Shown: positions 1 to 8,608, numbered from the stretch's first letter. The stretch: 64,000 bases of DNA from Microbacterium aurantiacum (GCF_021654035.1 NZ_JAJPDW010000001.1:682001-746000); one strand, 5' to 3'. The notes: generated by a model from the sequence alone, not told the origin. Translations and numbers: made by a program.

Positions 1-609
1 GTGGCCCCACCGGCATCCGTGTTCCTCGACGACGTCGACCGGTGGCGGGCGGCGATGGCGGACGCACCGCTGGAGAACCGTGCCCGGTCGGGGTTGCCCG
101 AACGCGCCGAGTGGTACACCGCGCGCCTCGTGCCGCGCCTCGCCCCGGAAGCGGCGGAGCGACTGCGGGCGCACGCGGCACGGGTGGCGGCGGTCGTCGG
201 CGACGACGGAGTGCTCACCGCCATCCACGGCGACCTCCACTTCGGGCAGCTCTTCGTCGACGACGTCGGACGGATGTCGGGGGTGATCGACGTCGACACC
301 GCGGGTCGCGGATCCGCCGCCGACGACAGCGCCGCCTTCGTCTCGCACGCCCTCGCCAGCGCCGCCCTCGATCCGGGGGCGCGAGGAGGGTGGGCCTTCA
401 CGGTCGCGCTCGCGGCCCTGGAGCGGTGGGACGACCCCGCCGTGCACGTGCGCGAGCGCGTGGCGGTGCACCTGTGGGGTCACGCCCTGGGGGCGGATGA
501 TCTCGGCGACGCCGCGCGACGCGACGTGCTGCTGGCGACCGCGGATGCCCTGCTCGCGGGCGAGGGCGTACCTAAGGACGGTCTCATGGACGGCTTCGGT
601 ACGCCTTAG
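1..609 (+). CDS. Aminoglycoside phosphotransferase (APH)-family protein, 5' end outside the window
   Basis: Frame is open from base 1 to a TAG stop at 607-609, so only the C-terminal part (about 202 codons) is present. The Brenner-type catalytic loop of APH/choline-kinase-like enzymes is visible as HGDLHFGQ at residues 76-83 of the visible part, followed by IDVD at 96-99, the usual metal-binding aspartate region. The last position of the catalytic loop, normally Asn (HGDxxxxN), is Gln here. Family members phosphorylate small molecules or are maltokinase-like; substrate cannot be told from this fragment. The GTG at base 1 is simply the first codon of the window and is probably not the true start. 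Family is fairly sure; function is not. Confidence 0.75.
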   Translation: MAPPASVFLDDVDRWRAAMADAPLENRARSGLPERAEWYTARLVPRLAPEAAERLRAHAARVAAVVGDDGVLTAIHGDLHFGQLFVDDVGRMSGVIDVDTAGRGSAADDSAAFVSHALASAALDPGARGGWAFTVALAALERWDDPAVHVRERVAVHLWGHALGADDLGDAARRDVLLATADALLAGEGVPKDGLMDGFGTP

Positions 610-674
610 CGAAGACCCTCAGAGTGGTATCACCGCCGGTTCCCCCCGGACTGCGGCAGAGAGAGGACAGCATC

Positions 675-1127
675 ATGAACACCAAGAAGAAGTGGATCGC
701 CTACGGCGTCGCCGGCGCCCTGGGACTCACGATCGCGGGCGGCGCGGCCGCTGCCACCGCCGCCAACATGACCATCCGCACCACCGATGGAAACGTCGTC
801 CCCGGCGGTTCGATCCAGGGCAACTCGGGCGAGCTCGGCGACGCCGTGCAGATCCGGGCGACGCTCACGTCGGCCTCGGTCGTCTCGTCGCCCTCGCCGA
901 CCCCGTCGCCGACCATGAGCGCCCCGTCGGTGCAGAGCTCGCCGTCGCCGGTGACCCCTCCGAGCCCCGCAACGCCGCCGTCGCCGATCTCGGTCGTCAG
1001 CGCCCCGACCCCGGTGCCGCCCCCCGCACCGGCCCCCGCCCCGGCGCCGCCCGCCCCGGTGGATTCCCCGCCGTCGCCGGCATCTGTGCCGTCGCCCGCG
1101 TCGGCGGCATCGGCCGGCTCGAACTGA
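675..1127 (+). CDS. Small exported or membrane-anchored Pro/Ser/Ala-rich protein
   Basis: A 150-residue protein starting at ATG 675, chosen because a GAGAGGA ribosome site lies just upstream and the first residues (MNTKKKW) begin a basic N-region followed by a hydrophobic stretch (about residues 8-30), that is, a signal peptide or single membrane anchor. Residues of about 35-70 form a short folded-looking segment; from about 75 onward the protein is low-complexity Pro/Ser/Ala/Val. No catalytic motif or known domain recognised. The composition resembles cell-wall-spanning linkers in Gram-positive bacteria (inference). The gene is monocistronic, with its own strong terminator immediately downstream. 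Confidence 0.7.
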   Translation: MNTKKKWIAYGVAGALGLTIAGGAAAATAANMTIRTTDGNVVPGGSIQGNSGELGDAVQIRATLTSASVVSSPSPTPSPTMSAPSVQSSPSPVTPPSPATPPSPISVVSAPTPVPPPAPAPAPAPPAPVDSPPSPASVPSPASAASAGSN

Positions 1128-1151
1128 CCCGCCCCTGACCCCCACCGGCAA

Positions 1152-1180
1152 CCCCGGAGCCCCGAAGGCTCCGGGGTTTT
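1152..1180 (+). terminator. Rho-independent terminator of the Pro/Ser-rich protein gene
   Basis: A perfect 10-bp stem (CCCCGGAGCC at 1152-1161 with GGCTCCGGGG at 1167-1176) closes a 5-nt loop and is followed by TTTT. It lies 24 nt after the stop codon. Confidence 0.85.
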
Positions 1181-1229
1181 CGGTTGCCCGCGGAGGCCGC
1201 GTCAGGCGGAGGGGATCAGGCGGAGGGCA

Positions 1230-1787
1230 TCAAACGGGATACACCTCGCCGAGACACGTGTAGAGCTGCGCGCTGCACGCGGTCACGGCGGTGCGCCAGT
1301 CGGTGATCGCGTCGTCCTGCGCGCGGTCCGAGACGGCCTTGAAGACGCGAATCGGCACGTCGAAGTGGCTCGCGACCCAGATGTAGGCGTAGGTCTCCAT
1401 GTCGACCAGACCCGCGCCGAGTGGCCGGATCACCCGGACCGCCTCGACATCGTCGACGAAGTGGTCACCGGTCGCGATCACCGCATCGCCGCCCGCGGTC
1501 TCCAGGCGTGGGGGGAGCGAGACATGCTGGCCAACGATCCCGTCGATGTCGGTGACATCGTGCTGGACGGCGGCGGAGATCTCGTACACGCCGTAGTCGA
1601 TGCGCGGATCGATCGCGCCGGCCGTTCCGACGACGACGACCTCGTCGTAGTCGCCGGCATCCAGCGCGCGGGTGAGCGCGTACGTGGCCTGCAGCTTGCC
1701 GGGGCCGGTCACGAGCCGGTCGAAGCCGGGGATCTCGTCGGGGAAGGCGGACAGTTCGGCATCAAGGGCGGCAACGAGTAACTTCAC
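1230..1787 (-). CDS. 5'-methylthioadenosine/S-adenosylhomocysteine nucleosidase-like protein
   Basis: 185-residue member of the PNP/UDP phosphorylase family. By family knowledge it hydrolyses the N-glycosidic bond of methylthioadenosine or adenosylhomocysteine in methionine salvage and quorum-signal precursor metabolism. Seen: an acid in LDAEL (Glu11), a VGTAGAIDP substrate-site loop at 53-61, the ribose-binding VDMET at 128-132 and a catalytic-type Asp in VSD (152-154). It is shorter than typical MtnN (about 230 residues). The GTG at 1787 is chosen because protein homology begins exactly there; GGGAGG abuts the start with almost no spacer and a box resembling a -10 element (GACAAT) ends 6 nt before it, which suggests a leaderless mRNA. 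Confidence 0.75.
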   Translation of the reverse strand: MKLLVAALDAELSAFPDEIPGFDRLVTGPGKLQATYALTRALDAGDYDEVVVVGTAGAIDPRIDYGVYEISAAVQHDVTDIDGIVGQHVSLPPRLETAGGDAVIATGDHFVDDVEAVRVIRPLGAGLVDMETYAYIWVASHFDVPIRVFKAVSDRAQDDAITDWRTAVTACSAQLYTCLGEVYPV

Positions 1788-1851
1788 CCTCCCATTGTCC
1801 TCTGCGGGTCCGGGGCTCTGGGGCAGGATGGGTTCGCGAGGAGGAACGCCC

Positions 1852-2439
1852 ATGTCATCAATCGCCCTCGATGCCCCCGCGGGGATCGATGCCCGCCTCG
1901 GGTGGGACCCGAAGGTCACCGCCCACGATCGCAAGCGTGCGCTCGCGCGTGAGCTGGTCGCTGAGCGCCTGGGGGTGAGCGAGAAGGACGTCCTCATCGT
2001 CCGCGAGGCGCCGGGATCGTTCGGTTTCCACACCCAGCTCGTCGCCGAGATCGACGGCGACGTCGTGCCCCTCACCATCCGCAACATCAGCTTCCGCGCG
2101 GCGACGGTGGTGGCGATCGGTGAGCCGGGGCTCGCGTTCGGGCTCGACCTTCGCGACGCCCAACCCGACCCCGACACGTTGGCGGACATGCGTCGGCACT
2201 CGCACATCTTCAACGAGGACGACACTGCGGCGCTCGTGCACCACTGGACGCGGGTGCAGGCCGTGCGCGACGCCGATGGGCGCGGCACGCGGGTCGCCGC
2301 CGAGCACGTCCGGCTGGATGCCGGGGGCCGGCGCGGGTGGATCCCCGACCGTCGTGCGCGCTATGACGTGGTCGACCTGTCGCGGGACGGGTGGGTCATC
2401 ACCCTCGCCGTCGCTCGTCCGTCATCCGACGAGGACTGA
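1852..2439 (+). CDS. 4'-phosphopantetheinyl transferase superfamily-like protein
   Basis: 195 residues from ATG 1852, preceded by GAGGAGGAA. The layout resembles Sfp-type phosphopantetheinyl transferases, which load acyl or peptidyl carrier proteins from CoA: a GLDLRD segment at residues 97-102 sits where the family has its metal-binding G-I/V-D motif, and an HHWTRVQAVRD segment at about 130-140 sits where W-x-x-K-E-A is expected. The Lys-Glu of that second motif is replaced by Arg-Val, so catalytic activity is uncertain. No carrier protein or PKS/NRPS gene is nearby. Family placement is by motif arrangement only, so moderate confidence. Confidence 0.5.
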   Translation: MSSIALDAPAGIDARLGWDPKVTAHDRKRALARELVAERLGVSEKDVLIVREAPGSFGFHTQLVAEIDGDVVPLTIRNISFRAATVVAIGEPGLAFGLDLRDAQPDPDTLADMRRHSHIFNEDDTAALVHHWTRVQAVRDADGRGTRVAAEHVRLDAGGRRGWIPDRRARYDVVDLSRDGWVITLAVARPSSDED

Positions 2440-2476
2440 GTCCCGCGGCGCGGCTCAGGCTCCGCTCCGTCGCTGC

Positions 2477-4555
2477 TCAGTCGTCGACGAGGTCGGGGAG
2501 CGCCGTGCGGAGCTCCTCGAGCCACGCGCGCGCGTTGCCGTCCGACGGTGCGCGCCAGTCTCCGCGCGGGGAGAGCGACCCGGCGGGGGAGACCTTGGGG
2601 CCGTTCGGGATCGCCGAGCGCTTGAACTGCGCGAACGCGAAGTAGCGACGCAGGAACACCTGCAGCCAGCGGACGATCTCGGGCAGGTCGTACGCGTAGC
2701 GATCGGCGTCGGGGAAGCCGGGGGGCCAGGCTCCGGCATCCGCATCACGCCAGGCATGCCACGCGACGAACGCGATCTTCGACGGACGGAAGCCGAAACG
2801 CAGCACGTGGAAGAGCGTGAGGTCGTGCAGGGCGTAGGGCCCGATGCGGTCTTCGGTGGACTGCATCTTGCCGTCCTGTCCCGCGGGGACGAGTTCGGGC
2901 GAGATCTCGGTGTCGAGCACCGACTGCAGCACCTCGCGGGCGCGGTCGCTGAGTTCGGCCGCGCCGTCACTACCACCGCGGTGCGCGATCACCCAGCGGA
3001 TCAGGTGCTGGATCAGCGTCTTCGGCACGCCGGGGTTCACCGCGTAGTGGCTCATCTGGTCGCCGACGCCGTAGGTCGCCCAGCCGAGCGCGAGCTCGGA
3101 GAGGTCGGATGTGCCGATCACGATGCCGTTCTTCTGGTTCGCGAGCCGGAACAGGAAGTCGGTGCGGATACCGGCCTGCACGTTCTCGAACGTCACGTCG
3201 TACACCGGCTCTCCGCCCGCGAACGGGTGGTCGATGCCGCGGAGGATCTCGGTCGCCGCCGGACGGATGTCGATCGTCTCGATCGAGGCGCCGATGGCCT
3301 CGGCGAGGGCGATGGCATTGGACTTCGTGTGGTCGCTCGTGGCGAATCCGGGCATCGTGTACGCGAGGATGTCGCTGCGCGGCCGGCCGAGACGGTCCAT
3401 CGCGCGCGCGATCACGAGGAGTGCGTGCGTGGAATCGAGCCCGCCGCTGACCCCGATCACCGGGCGCGGGTTGCCGATCGCCTGCAGGCGCTGGACGAGC
3501 CCCGAAACCTGGATGTTGAAGGCCTCGTAGCAGTCCTGTGCGAGACGCGCGGGGTCGTCGGGGACGAACGGGAAGCGGTCGAGCGGACGCCGGAGGCCGA
3601 TGTCGGCCGCGGGCGGGTCGAGGGTGAAGGGGATCGAGCGGTGGGGTGCGGCATCCGTTATCGTCCGCCGATTGTCGTCGAACGTGCCCTGCCGCAGGCG
3701 GTCCTGGCGGAGTCGGTCGAGGTCGACGTCGGCGATCGAGATCCGCGGTCCGTCGGGGAAGCGCTCGGTTTCGGCGAGGAGCGTTCCCGCCTCGTAGATC
3801 ATCGTCTGGCCGTCCCACGACACGTCGTTCGTGGACTCTCCCTGGCCCGCTGCGGCGTACGCGTAGGCGGCGAGGCATCGCAGTGACTGCGACTGGCAGA
3901 GGTCTTTCCGGTCGTCCGCGCGGGCGATGGTGATGGGGCTGCCGGAGAGATTCACCAGCACGCTCGCCCCGGCGAGAGCGGCGAGCGAGGACGGCGGAAC
4001 CGGGACCCAGACGTCCTCGCACACCTCGGCGTGCACGACGAGACCCGGCACGTCGGATGCCTCGAAGAGGAGGTCGGGGCCGAAGGGTGCCTCGAGCCCG
4101 CCGACGCGGATCTGCTGGCCTCGCTGGTCGTCGCCGGGCGCGTACCAGCGACGCTCGTAGAACTCGCGGTAGGTCGGCAGGTACGACTTCGGGGCGACCC
4201 CGAGGAGGCGTCCGCGGTGAATGACCACCGCACAGTTGTAGAGGCGGTTGCGGTGGCGGAGCGGCGCTCCGACGACGAGTATCGGCAGGAGATCCGCGGA
4301 TGCCGCAACGAGACGTTCGACCGCGGCGACCACGGCGTCAAGGAGGGCGTCCTGCATCACGAGGTCTTCGATCGCGTACCCGGTGAGCGACAGCTCCGGG
4401 AAGACGGCGACGGCGACGGACGCGTCGTGGCAGCGGCGGGCGGCGTCGAGGACGGCGTCGGCGTTGGTCGCAGGGTCGGCGATCGCCACGGGCAGCGTGC
4501 AGGCGGCGATGCGGGCGAACCCGTGCCGGTAGGCGCTCTCGAACGGCAGGCTCAT
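2477..4555 (-). CDS. nadE: Glutamine-dependent NAD(+) synthetase
   Basis: 692-residue cytosolic enzyme that amidates nicotinic acid adenine dinucleotide to NAD+, the last step of NAD biosynthesis. The N-terminal nitrilase-type glutaminase domain shows its whole triad: Glu54 in FPELSLTGY, Lys123 in PKSYLP, and nucleophile Cys179 in AEVCEDVW. The C-terminal synthetase domain carries the PP-loop SGGLDST at 370-376. Length and domain order match the two-domain class used by actinobacteria. Start ATG 4555 gives the canonical N-terminus; the upstream sequence AGACT plus a 6-nt spacer resembles the leaderless promoters common in this window. Monocistronic. Confidence 0.95.
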   Translation of the reverse strand: MSLPFESAYRHGFARIAACTLPVAIADPATNADAVLDAARRCHDASVAVAVFPELSLTGYAIEDLVMQDALLDAVVAAVERLVAASADLLPILVVGAPLRHRNRLYNCAVVIHRGRLLGVAPKSYLPTYREFYERRWYAPGDDQRGQQIRVGGLEAPFGPDLLFEASDVPGLVVHAEVCEDVWVPVPPSSLAALAGASVLVNLSGSPITIARADDRKDLCQSQSLRCLAAYAYAAAGQGESTNDVSWDGQTMIYEAGTLLAETERFPDGPRISIADVDLDRLRQDRLRQGTFDDNRRTITDAAPHRSIPFTLDPPAADIGLRRPLDRFPFVPDDPARLAQDCYEAFNIQVSGLVQRLQAIGNPRPVIGVSGGLDSTHALLVIARAMDRLGRPRSDILAYTMPGFATSDHTKSNAIALAEAIGASIETIDIRPAATEILRGIDHPFAGGEPVYDVTFENVQAGIRTDFLFRLANQKNGIVIGTSDLSELALGWATYGVGDQMSHYAVNPGVPKTLIQHLIRWVIAHRGGSDGAAELSDRAREVLQSVLDTEISPELVPAGQDGKMQSTEDRIGPYALHDLTLFHVLRFGFRPSKIAFVAWHAWRDADAGAWPPGFPDADRYAYDLPEIVRWLQVFLRRYFAFAQFKRSAIPNGPKVSPAGSLSPRGDWRAPSDGNARAWLEELRTALPDLVDD

Positions 4556-4624
4556 GGGTCCCAGTCTGTCAGGGAGGGTCCGCCGGGCGCGCGCCTCTTG
4601 CGGTGGGGTGTGGCGATGCGCAGC

Positions 4625-4834
4625 TCAGTCGCTGCGGGTGAGGCCGGCTTGGATCGCCTGGCGGATTCGCCAGATCGGGAAGCCGCTCAGTTCTTCAATG
4701 AGGTCGACGTCGAATCCGTGCACGAAGTACGCCTCGCGTATCGCGCGGATGCGGGTCGGGGTGTCTCCGAGGGCGAGGGCGAACTCGGTCGCGTAGCGCT
4801 CCCAGACGCCGGCCTCGAACTGCGGTGTGGTCAC
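4625..4834 (-). CDS. Small conserved-looking hypothetical protein (69 aa)
   Basis: A 69-residue soluble protein predicted to be mostly helical. The GTG start at 4834 is supported by an excellent AGGAGGTGA site 8 nt upstream. The C-terminal half (residues about 40-65, LIEELSGFPIWRIRQAIQAGL) looks like a helix-turn-helix-type or helical-hairpin segment, but no known family was recognised. It lies upstream of nadE on the same strand, separated by about 70 bp. Confidence 0.65.
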   Translation of the reverse strand: MTTPQFEAGVWERYATEFALALGDTPTRIRAIREAYFVHGFDVDLIEELSGFPIWRIRQAIQAGLTRSD

Positions 4835-4946
4835 GGCGCAGTCACCTCCTCTCGGTGGACAGCAATCGGTTCGGGAAGCTCAGAATAGAGCCGCCTGAAC
4901 GGATGGTATGCCTCTGGCGTTACAACAAAGCGACGTGGAGATTCCG

Positions 4947-5168
4947 ATGCCCTTGCTCTGGGCATTCGCCGTGTCGGTCGTGGCTGCGGTCATTCCGCAA
5001 CTGCTTTTCGCTGCCGCCGGCTCCTCGGGCGCGCAGGCCTTGGCCGAGGCGGCGATCCTCCTCGGCGCGATCGGATTCCTCGCCCGAACCCTCGGCCTCG
5101 GCATCCTCGCCCTCGTGCTCGCCGCACGTTTTCGCAACGACAGCGTGGATGTCTACCGCTCGGCCTGA
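4947..5168 (+). CDS. Small membrane protein (73 aa, two predicted TM segments)
   Basis: The frame encodes two hydrophobic spans (about residues 3-22 and 30-58) and a short polar tail. The ATG at 4947 is preferred over the upstream ATG at 4908 because GGAG lies 7-8 nt before it and the hydrophobic segment then starts directly at the N-terminus. No family recognised; expression is plausible but not certain. Confidence 0.5.
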   Translation: MPLLWAFAVSVVAAVIPQLLFAAAGSSGAQALAEAAILLGAIGFLARTLGLGILALVLAARFRNDSVDVYRSA

Positions 5169-5338
5169 ATCACCGACTACATGATCGATTCCGGTGACCG
5201 CAGGGTCACTCAGACCCAGCGGGAATAGGTCGCTTCGCGTGCCCGCCCACGAGTCGTTCACCGAGCGTAATGCGGGGCCTCGGGCACGACCCGACCGCCG
5301 GTGCTAGCGTGGGCGCAACCGGAGGGAGGAGCCGCGCC

Positions 5339-5617
5339 ATGGTCGATGCCGTGATGTCCTTCTTCTCCGTGCTCCTGTCCCTGTCGGGGGCGATCGCGCT
5401 GAGTCCGTCCGACTCCTCGGCGGTCTGGGCGCTGGTGGCGGCATCCGTTCTCCTCGTCGCCCTGCTGCTGACGACCGCGTCGCTGCCTGCGCGGGGGTTG
5501 TCGCTCGACGGGGCCGCACGCGCCATCGACGTCTCCGTCGTGGTGGCGCAGAGCGATCCGGATGCCGCGGGGCACCCCCGTTCGCGCGCACCGGGTGTCG
5601 CGGCTCCGGCCGCGTAG
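5339..5617 (+). CDS. DUF6412-like small membrane protein
   Basis: 92 residues from ATG 5339, with GGAGGGAGGAG upstream. Two hydrophobic segments (about 7-23 and 30-50) are followed by a polar tail. Small proteins of this kind are typically found immediately before a secondary YidC/Oxa1 gene in Microbacteriaceae, and the next gene here is exactly that, so a role in membrane-protein insertion or a stress response is possible (inference). A TAGCGT box about 30 nt upstream is a candidate -10 element. Confidence 0.65.
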   Translation: MVDAVMSFFSVLLSLSGAIALSPSDSSAVWALVAASVLLVALLLTTASLPARGLSLDGAARAIDVSVVVAQSDPDAAGHPRSRAPGVAAPAA

Positions 5618-5715
5618 CACTCGGCGTCCTCCGCCCTCCTCTGGGCGATCTCTGTCTTCGTCGATGACTGTCGTGGCCGTTCCGCGACCCTCTTCATCGA
5701 CGAACGGACATCTCT

Positions 5716-6468
5716 GTGGACCTCCTTTCCTTCCCTCCCATCGCGGCCATCCTCGACGCGGCGTACGCGCTGCTCATGGGCCTCGCCGACCTTCTTTACC
5801 CGCTCGCGGGCTCGGCATCCGCCGCGCTCGCCGTCGTCGTGCTGACACTTCTGGTGCGCACGATCCTCATCCCCGCCGGTATCGCGCAGGCCAAAGCCGA
5901 GCAGACACGAGCGCGGCTCGCGCCGAAGCTGCAGGCGCTGCAGCGCCGGTACAAGAACGATCGCGAACGGATGTCGCGCGAGACGATGAAGCTCTACGCC
6001 GACGAGAAGACCTCGCCGCTGGCGGGCTGCGCGCCGGTGCTGATCCAGGCGCCGATCGTCGGCGTCGTCTACGCGCTGTTCCTCTATCCGGTGATCGCGG
6101 GGCACCCGAACGCGCTGCTCACCGATCAGCTGCTCGGGGTGCCGCTCGGCGCGAGTCTCGTCGGCACGATGGCGGGCGGAACGGCGACCGGCGCGACGGC
6201 GCTCGTGTTCGGCATCCTGCTGCTGGTGATCGTCGTCGTCGCCGAGGTGACGCGTCGCGTGTTCCGACCCGTCGTCGGTGCATCCGACGCGGCGCCGGGT
6301 GTCGAGGCCGTGGCGCGGATGGCGGGGTTCCTCCAGTTCGGAACAGCCGTCGTCGCGATCTTCGTGCCCCTCGCCGCGGCGCTCTACCTGGTGGTCACGG
6401 TGACGTGGACGCTCGTGCAACGGGTCGTGCTGCGGCGTCGGTTCCCGCTGGGACCGGTGGCTGGATGA
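5716..6468 (+). CDS. YidC/Oxa1-family membrane protein insertase (accessory paralogue)
   Basis: 250 residues, integral membrane. Seen: TM near residues 35-55, then the basic cytoplasmic coiled region (about 55-95, KAEQTRARLAPKLQALQRRY) that binds the ribosome or substrate in the family, then a PLAGCAPVLIQAPI segment typical of the conserved TM2, and two or three further TM segments. It lacks the lipid-anchored N-terminus and long C-terminal tail of the main YidC, and no rnpA, rpmH or jag lies nearby, so this is a secondary paralogue rather than the housekeeping copy. GTG start at 5716. Confidence 0.85.
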   Translation: MDLLSFPPIAAILDAAYALLMGLADLLYPLAGSASAALAVVVLTLLVRTILIPAGIAQAKAEQTRARLAPKLQALQRRYKNDRERMSRETMKLYADEKTSPLAGCAPVLIQAPIVGVVYALFLYPVIAGHPNALLTDQLLGVPLGASLVGTMAGGTATGATALVFGILLLVIVVVAEVTRRVFRPVVGASDAAPGVEAVARMAGFLQFGTAVVAIFVPLAAALYLVVTVTWTLVQRVVLRRRFPLGPVAG

Positions 6469-6471
6469 GGG

Positions 6472-6957
6472 TCAGACGTCGGTCGGGAGCTCCGCGGCGT
6501 ACGCGGTCGCGGCGCGGCCGTACGCCGGCAGGTGCGGAGCGAGCGCCGTCAGGGCCACTCGCAGCGCCTCATTCGGGCGACCCGCGCTGTGCAGCGCGAG
6601 AGCGAGGAACGCCGCGGGCGCATCCCCGAGCTCGGGTGCATCAAGGTGCTCGAGCAACGCGATGGCTTCATCGACGTGGCCGAGATTCCGCAGCGTGCTC
6701 GCGAGCTGGAGCGTGACCCGATGCTGCTCCTCCGTGTCGAGGCCGGCGGCCAGAGCACGGCGATACGGACCCACCGCGTCGGCACCGAGATCGAGCGCGT
6801 CGTGGACGCCGCCCCACTCGGCCAGCGCTCGCGCGTCCCCCTCGGGTCGCTCGTCGACGAGCGCCCTCATCGCAGCCAGCATCTCCTGCGGCCTGGCGTC
6901 GTCGAACGACTTCCAGAATGCCTCGATCCGGGAGTTCCACTCGGCATCCGCGTTCAT
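6472..6957 (-). CDS. Tetratricopeptide-repeat (TPR_5-type) protein
   Basis: 161 residues, fully helical, with the pattern of about three to four TPR-like helix pairs (for example HRVTLQLASTLRNLGHVDEA at about 89-108, and PAAFLALALHSAGRPNEALR). The N-terminus (WNSRIEAFWKSFDD) matches a family of short tetratrico-peptide proteins in actinobacteria. Role is probably protein-protein scaffolding; no partner can be named. ATG 6957 has GGAGGGGG upstream. It converges with yidC, leaving 3 bp between the two stops. Confidence 0.7.
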   Translation of the reverse strand: MNADAEWNSRIEAFWKSFDDARPQEMLAAMRALVDERPEGDARALAEWGGVHDALDLGADAVGPYRRALAAGLDTEEQHRVTLQLASTLRNLGHVDEAIALLEHLDAPELGDAPAAFLALALHSAGRPNEALRVALTALAPHLPAYGRAATAYAAELPTDV

Positions 6958-6994
6958 GTGTGAACCCCCTCCAGCCTGCCGTGCATGGACGCGG

Positions 6995-7249
6995 TCAGAT
7001 CTCGATCGAGACCCACTGCTCGGGCTCGCCCACAGGCGCCGTCACGACGATCGAGGCCCGCGGAGTTTCGCGCACCCGCGCCACCCGCGGCGTCGCGGCG
7101 AACGAGAAGAGCTGGATCTCGTCGGCATCCGTCAGTTCGAACCACACCGGCCGCGGTGCAGGCCACCGATCACCCTTCGGTGCGACGGTGATCATCGCCT
7201 GCAGGGGTCGCGAGAGGAGTTCTCGACCGGATGCCGTGAAGTGGGTCAC
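6995..7249 (-). pseudogene. Pyridoxamine 5'-phosphate oxidase-like (F420/FMN split-barrel) gene, truncated at the 3' end
   Basis: The 84 residues match the first half of the FMN/F420 split-barrel family: an N-terminal helix, a KGDRWPAPRPVWFEL strand pair and a TPRASIVVTAPVGEPEQWVSIE strand region. Known members continue for about 45 more residues after the WVSIEG motif. Here the frame stops one codon after WVSIE, and no frame downstream restores the missing part; the leader of the TPR gene follows at once. GTG 7249 starts at the family N-terminus. Best read as a gene that lost its 3' half at about position 7000; a functional short version is less likely. Confidence 0.6.
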
Positions 7250-7405
7250 CGCGACAGTCTCGCACTCCCCGGCAGCCGAGGATCGACCCGCGGCGGAGCC
7301 ACCGGGACGCCCTCAACGCCCTGGACGCCGTGATCGTGCGATCTCCCGTGCGGGTCATGCGGGCCTCTCGCAGGAGGAGTGTCGGCTCCGGATGACCGTC
7401 TCAGA

Positions 7406-7663
7406 TCAGCCCGGGGCCCGCCGCGGACGCGCGAGCACAGCCGTTGTGATGACGACCGCCGTGATGACCACGGCCCACAGCCAGACAGACGTCTCGATGC
7501 CGACGAGGGAGGTCTGATGGGAGCCGCACGTGGATGTGCCGGTCTCGTCCGCATCAGCGCACCAGCCCACCGTCACGATGGGCGCGAACGCCACAGTGGC
7601 GATGACTGCGGCGAGGATGCCGAGCCAGACGGTGGCACCCCGCGAATGGCGACGCAGAGGCAT
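7406..7663 (-). CDS. Small membrane protein with two predicted TM segments
   Basis: Reads from ATG 7663 (or TTG 7675) to 7406, about 85 residues. Two hydrophobic spans (about residues 10-32 and 58-78) flank an exported-side loop containing two cysteines in a GWCADADETGTSTCG context, which could form a disulfide. A basic tail (RPRRAPG) would be cytoplasmic. No family recognised and no strong ribosome site. It diverges from the Imm35-like gene at 7724. Confidence 0.55.
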   Translation of the reverse strand: MPLRRHSRGATVWLGILAAVIATVAFAPIVTVGWCADADETGTSTCGSHQTSLVGIETSVWLWAVVITAVVITTAVLARPRRAPG

Positions 7664-7723
7664 GGCGACAGCCAATCATCGGACGGCCCACGGCGGAAGG
7701 CTCGGGGTGGGTACCCTTTCCTG

Positions 7724-8542
7724 GTGGCAGGCTTCGACTTCACGGTTCCCCGCGACGTTGTCATCCAGTGGACGCGCGACCGATTCAACGAGGGCGAGGA
7801 AGCCGACGAGCGAGTGGAGAAGCAGCCGTGGGGGTTCACGGTCTCCACGCAGTCGCGCGCGTTCCTCGACACCGGCGATGAGCTGACCATGCTGGTGGGA
7901 GGCGGTCCGTACATCGTCGATGGCCAATCGGGAGAAGTCTGGGCGACGAGTTCGTCGCCGGTCGCCTACTACGGCACCGACGAGGCCCCTGGGTGGAGTG
8001 TGCTCGACGACATCGAGACGTTCGAGCGTTGGCGGACACACCGAAGCGCCGGTGAGGCCAACGTATTCGACGTGGTCGACCCCGCCGGCGCCGGCGGCCG
8101 GCTTCTGCAGCGTCACGCGCGGTCGCAGGGGTTGCTGCTTCCGTTCACCCAGGAGGGCGCCATCGGTTGGTCGGACATGGAGGTCGGCTATCTCGTCGAG
8201 CCGCGCGGCGAGGGATGGGTGTTTCGGTCGTGGAATCGCGGAACCTTTCGCGACGAGGCGCTCTTCAGTCACGAGGATGACGCGCGGAAGATGCTCCTCA
8301 TTCAGCTCGTGCGGCGCCCGTACCTCGGTGCGTACGAGCCGCGGGATCCGCTGAGCGACGTGGAGTCGTGCGAGTTCGATGGCCATCCCGCCCTCCGCTG
8401 GGACGGTCGCGATGCGGTTTTCCTGCGGCGCGGAGATCGCGAGCGGTTCCTGCCGTTCGTTCGCGCCTCCCTCGCCGACATCGACGCGTCGTTCTCGTCG
8501 CCCGCGGGGACGCCTCTCATCAGGTACGACGCCCTGCGCTGA
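7724..8542 (+). CDS. Immunity-protein-like protein (Imm35/YrhB-type N-terminal region)
   Basis: 272 residues from GTG 7724. Residues about 1-85 have the pattern of YrhB/Imm35 immunity domains: an amphipathic helix, then PWGFTVSTQSRAFLDTGD, then GGGPYIVDGQSGEVW (a conserved I-V-D-x-x-x-G-x-V turn). Residues about 90-270 contain a second alpha/beta region with SHEDDARKMLLIQLVRRPYL, which resembles other polymorphic-toxin immunity folds (possibly Imm61-like). Such proteins neutralise secreted toxins, but no toxin gene lies next to it; the neighbours are damaged genes. The family call is by pattern memory, not by search. No signal peptide, so cytosolic. Confidence 0.5.
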   Translation: MAGFDFTVPRDVVIQWTRDRFNEGEEADERVEKQPWGFTVSTQSRAFLDTGDELTMLVGGGPYIVDGQSGEVWATSSSPVAYYGTDEAPGWSVLDDIETFERWRTHRSAGEANVFDVVDPAGAGGRLLQRHARSQGLLLPFTQEGAIGWSDMEVGYLVEPRGEGWVFRSWNRGTFRDEALFSHEDDARKMLLIQLVRRPYLGAYEPRDPLSDVESCEFDGHPALRWDGRDAVFLRRGDRERFLPFVRASLADIDASFSSPAGTPLIRYDALR

Positions 8543-8608
8543 GGCGAGGGCCGATTCAAAAGAGCGCGCCGGTACCTGAACCCGCTCGCGGCCTGGCGAC
8601 GTCGCGCG

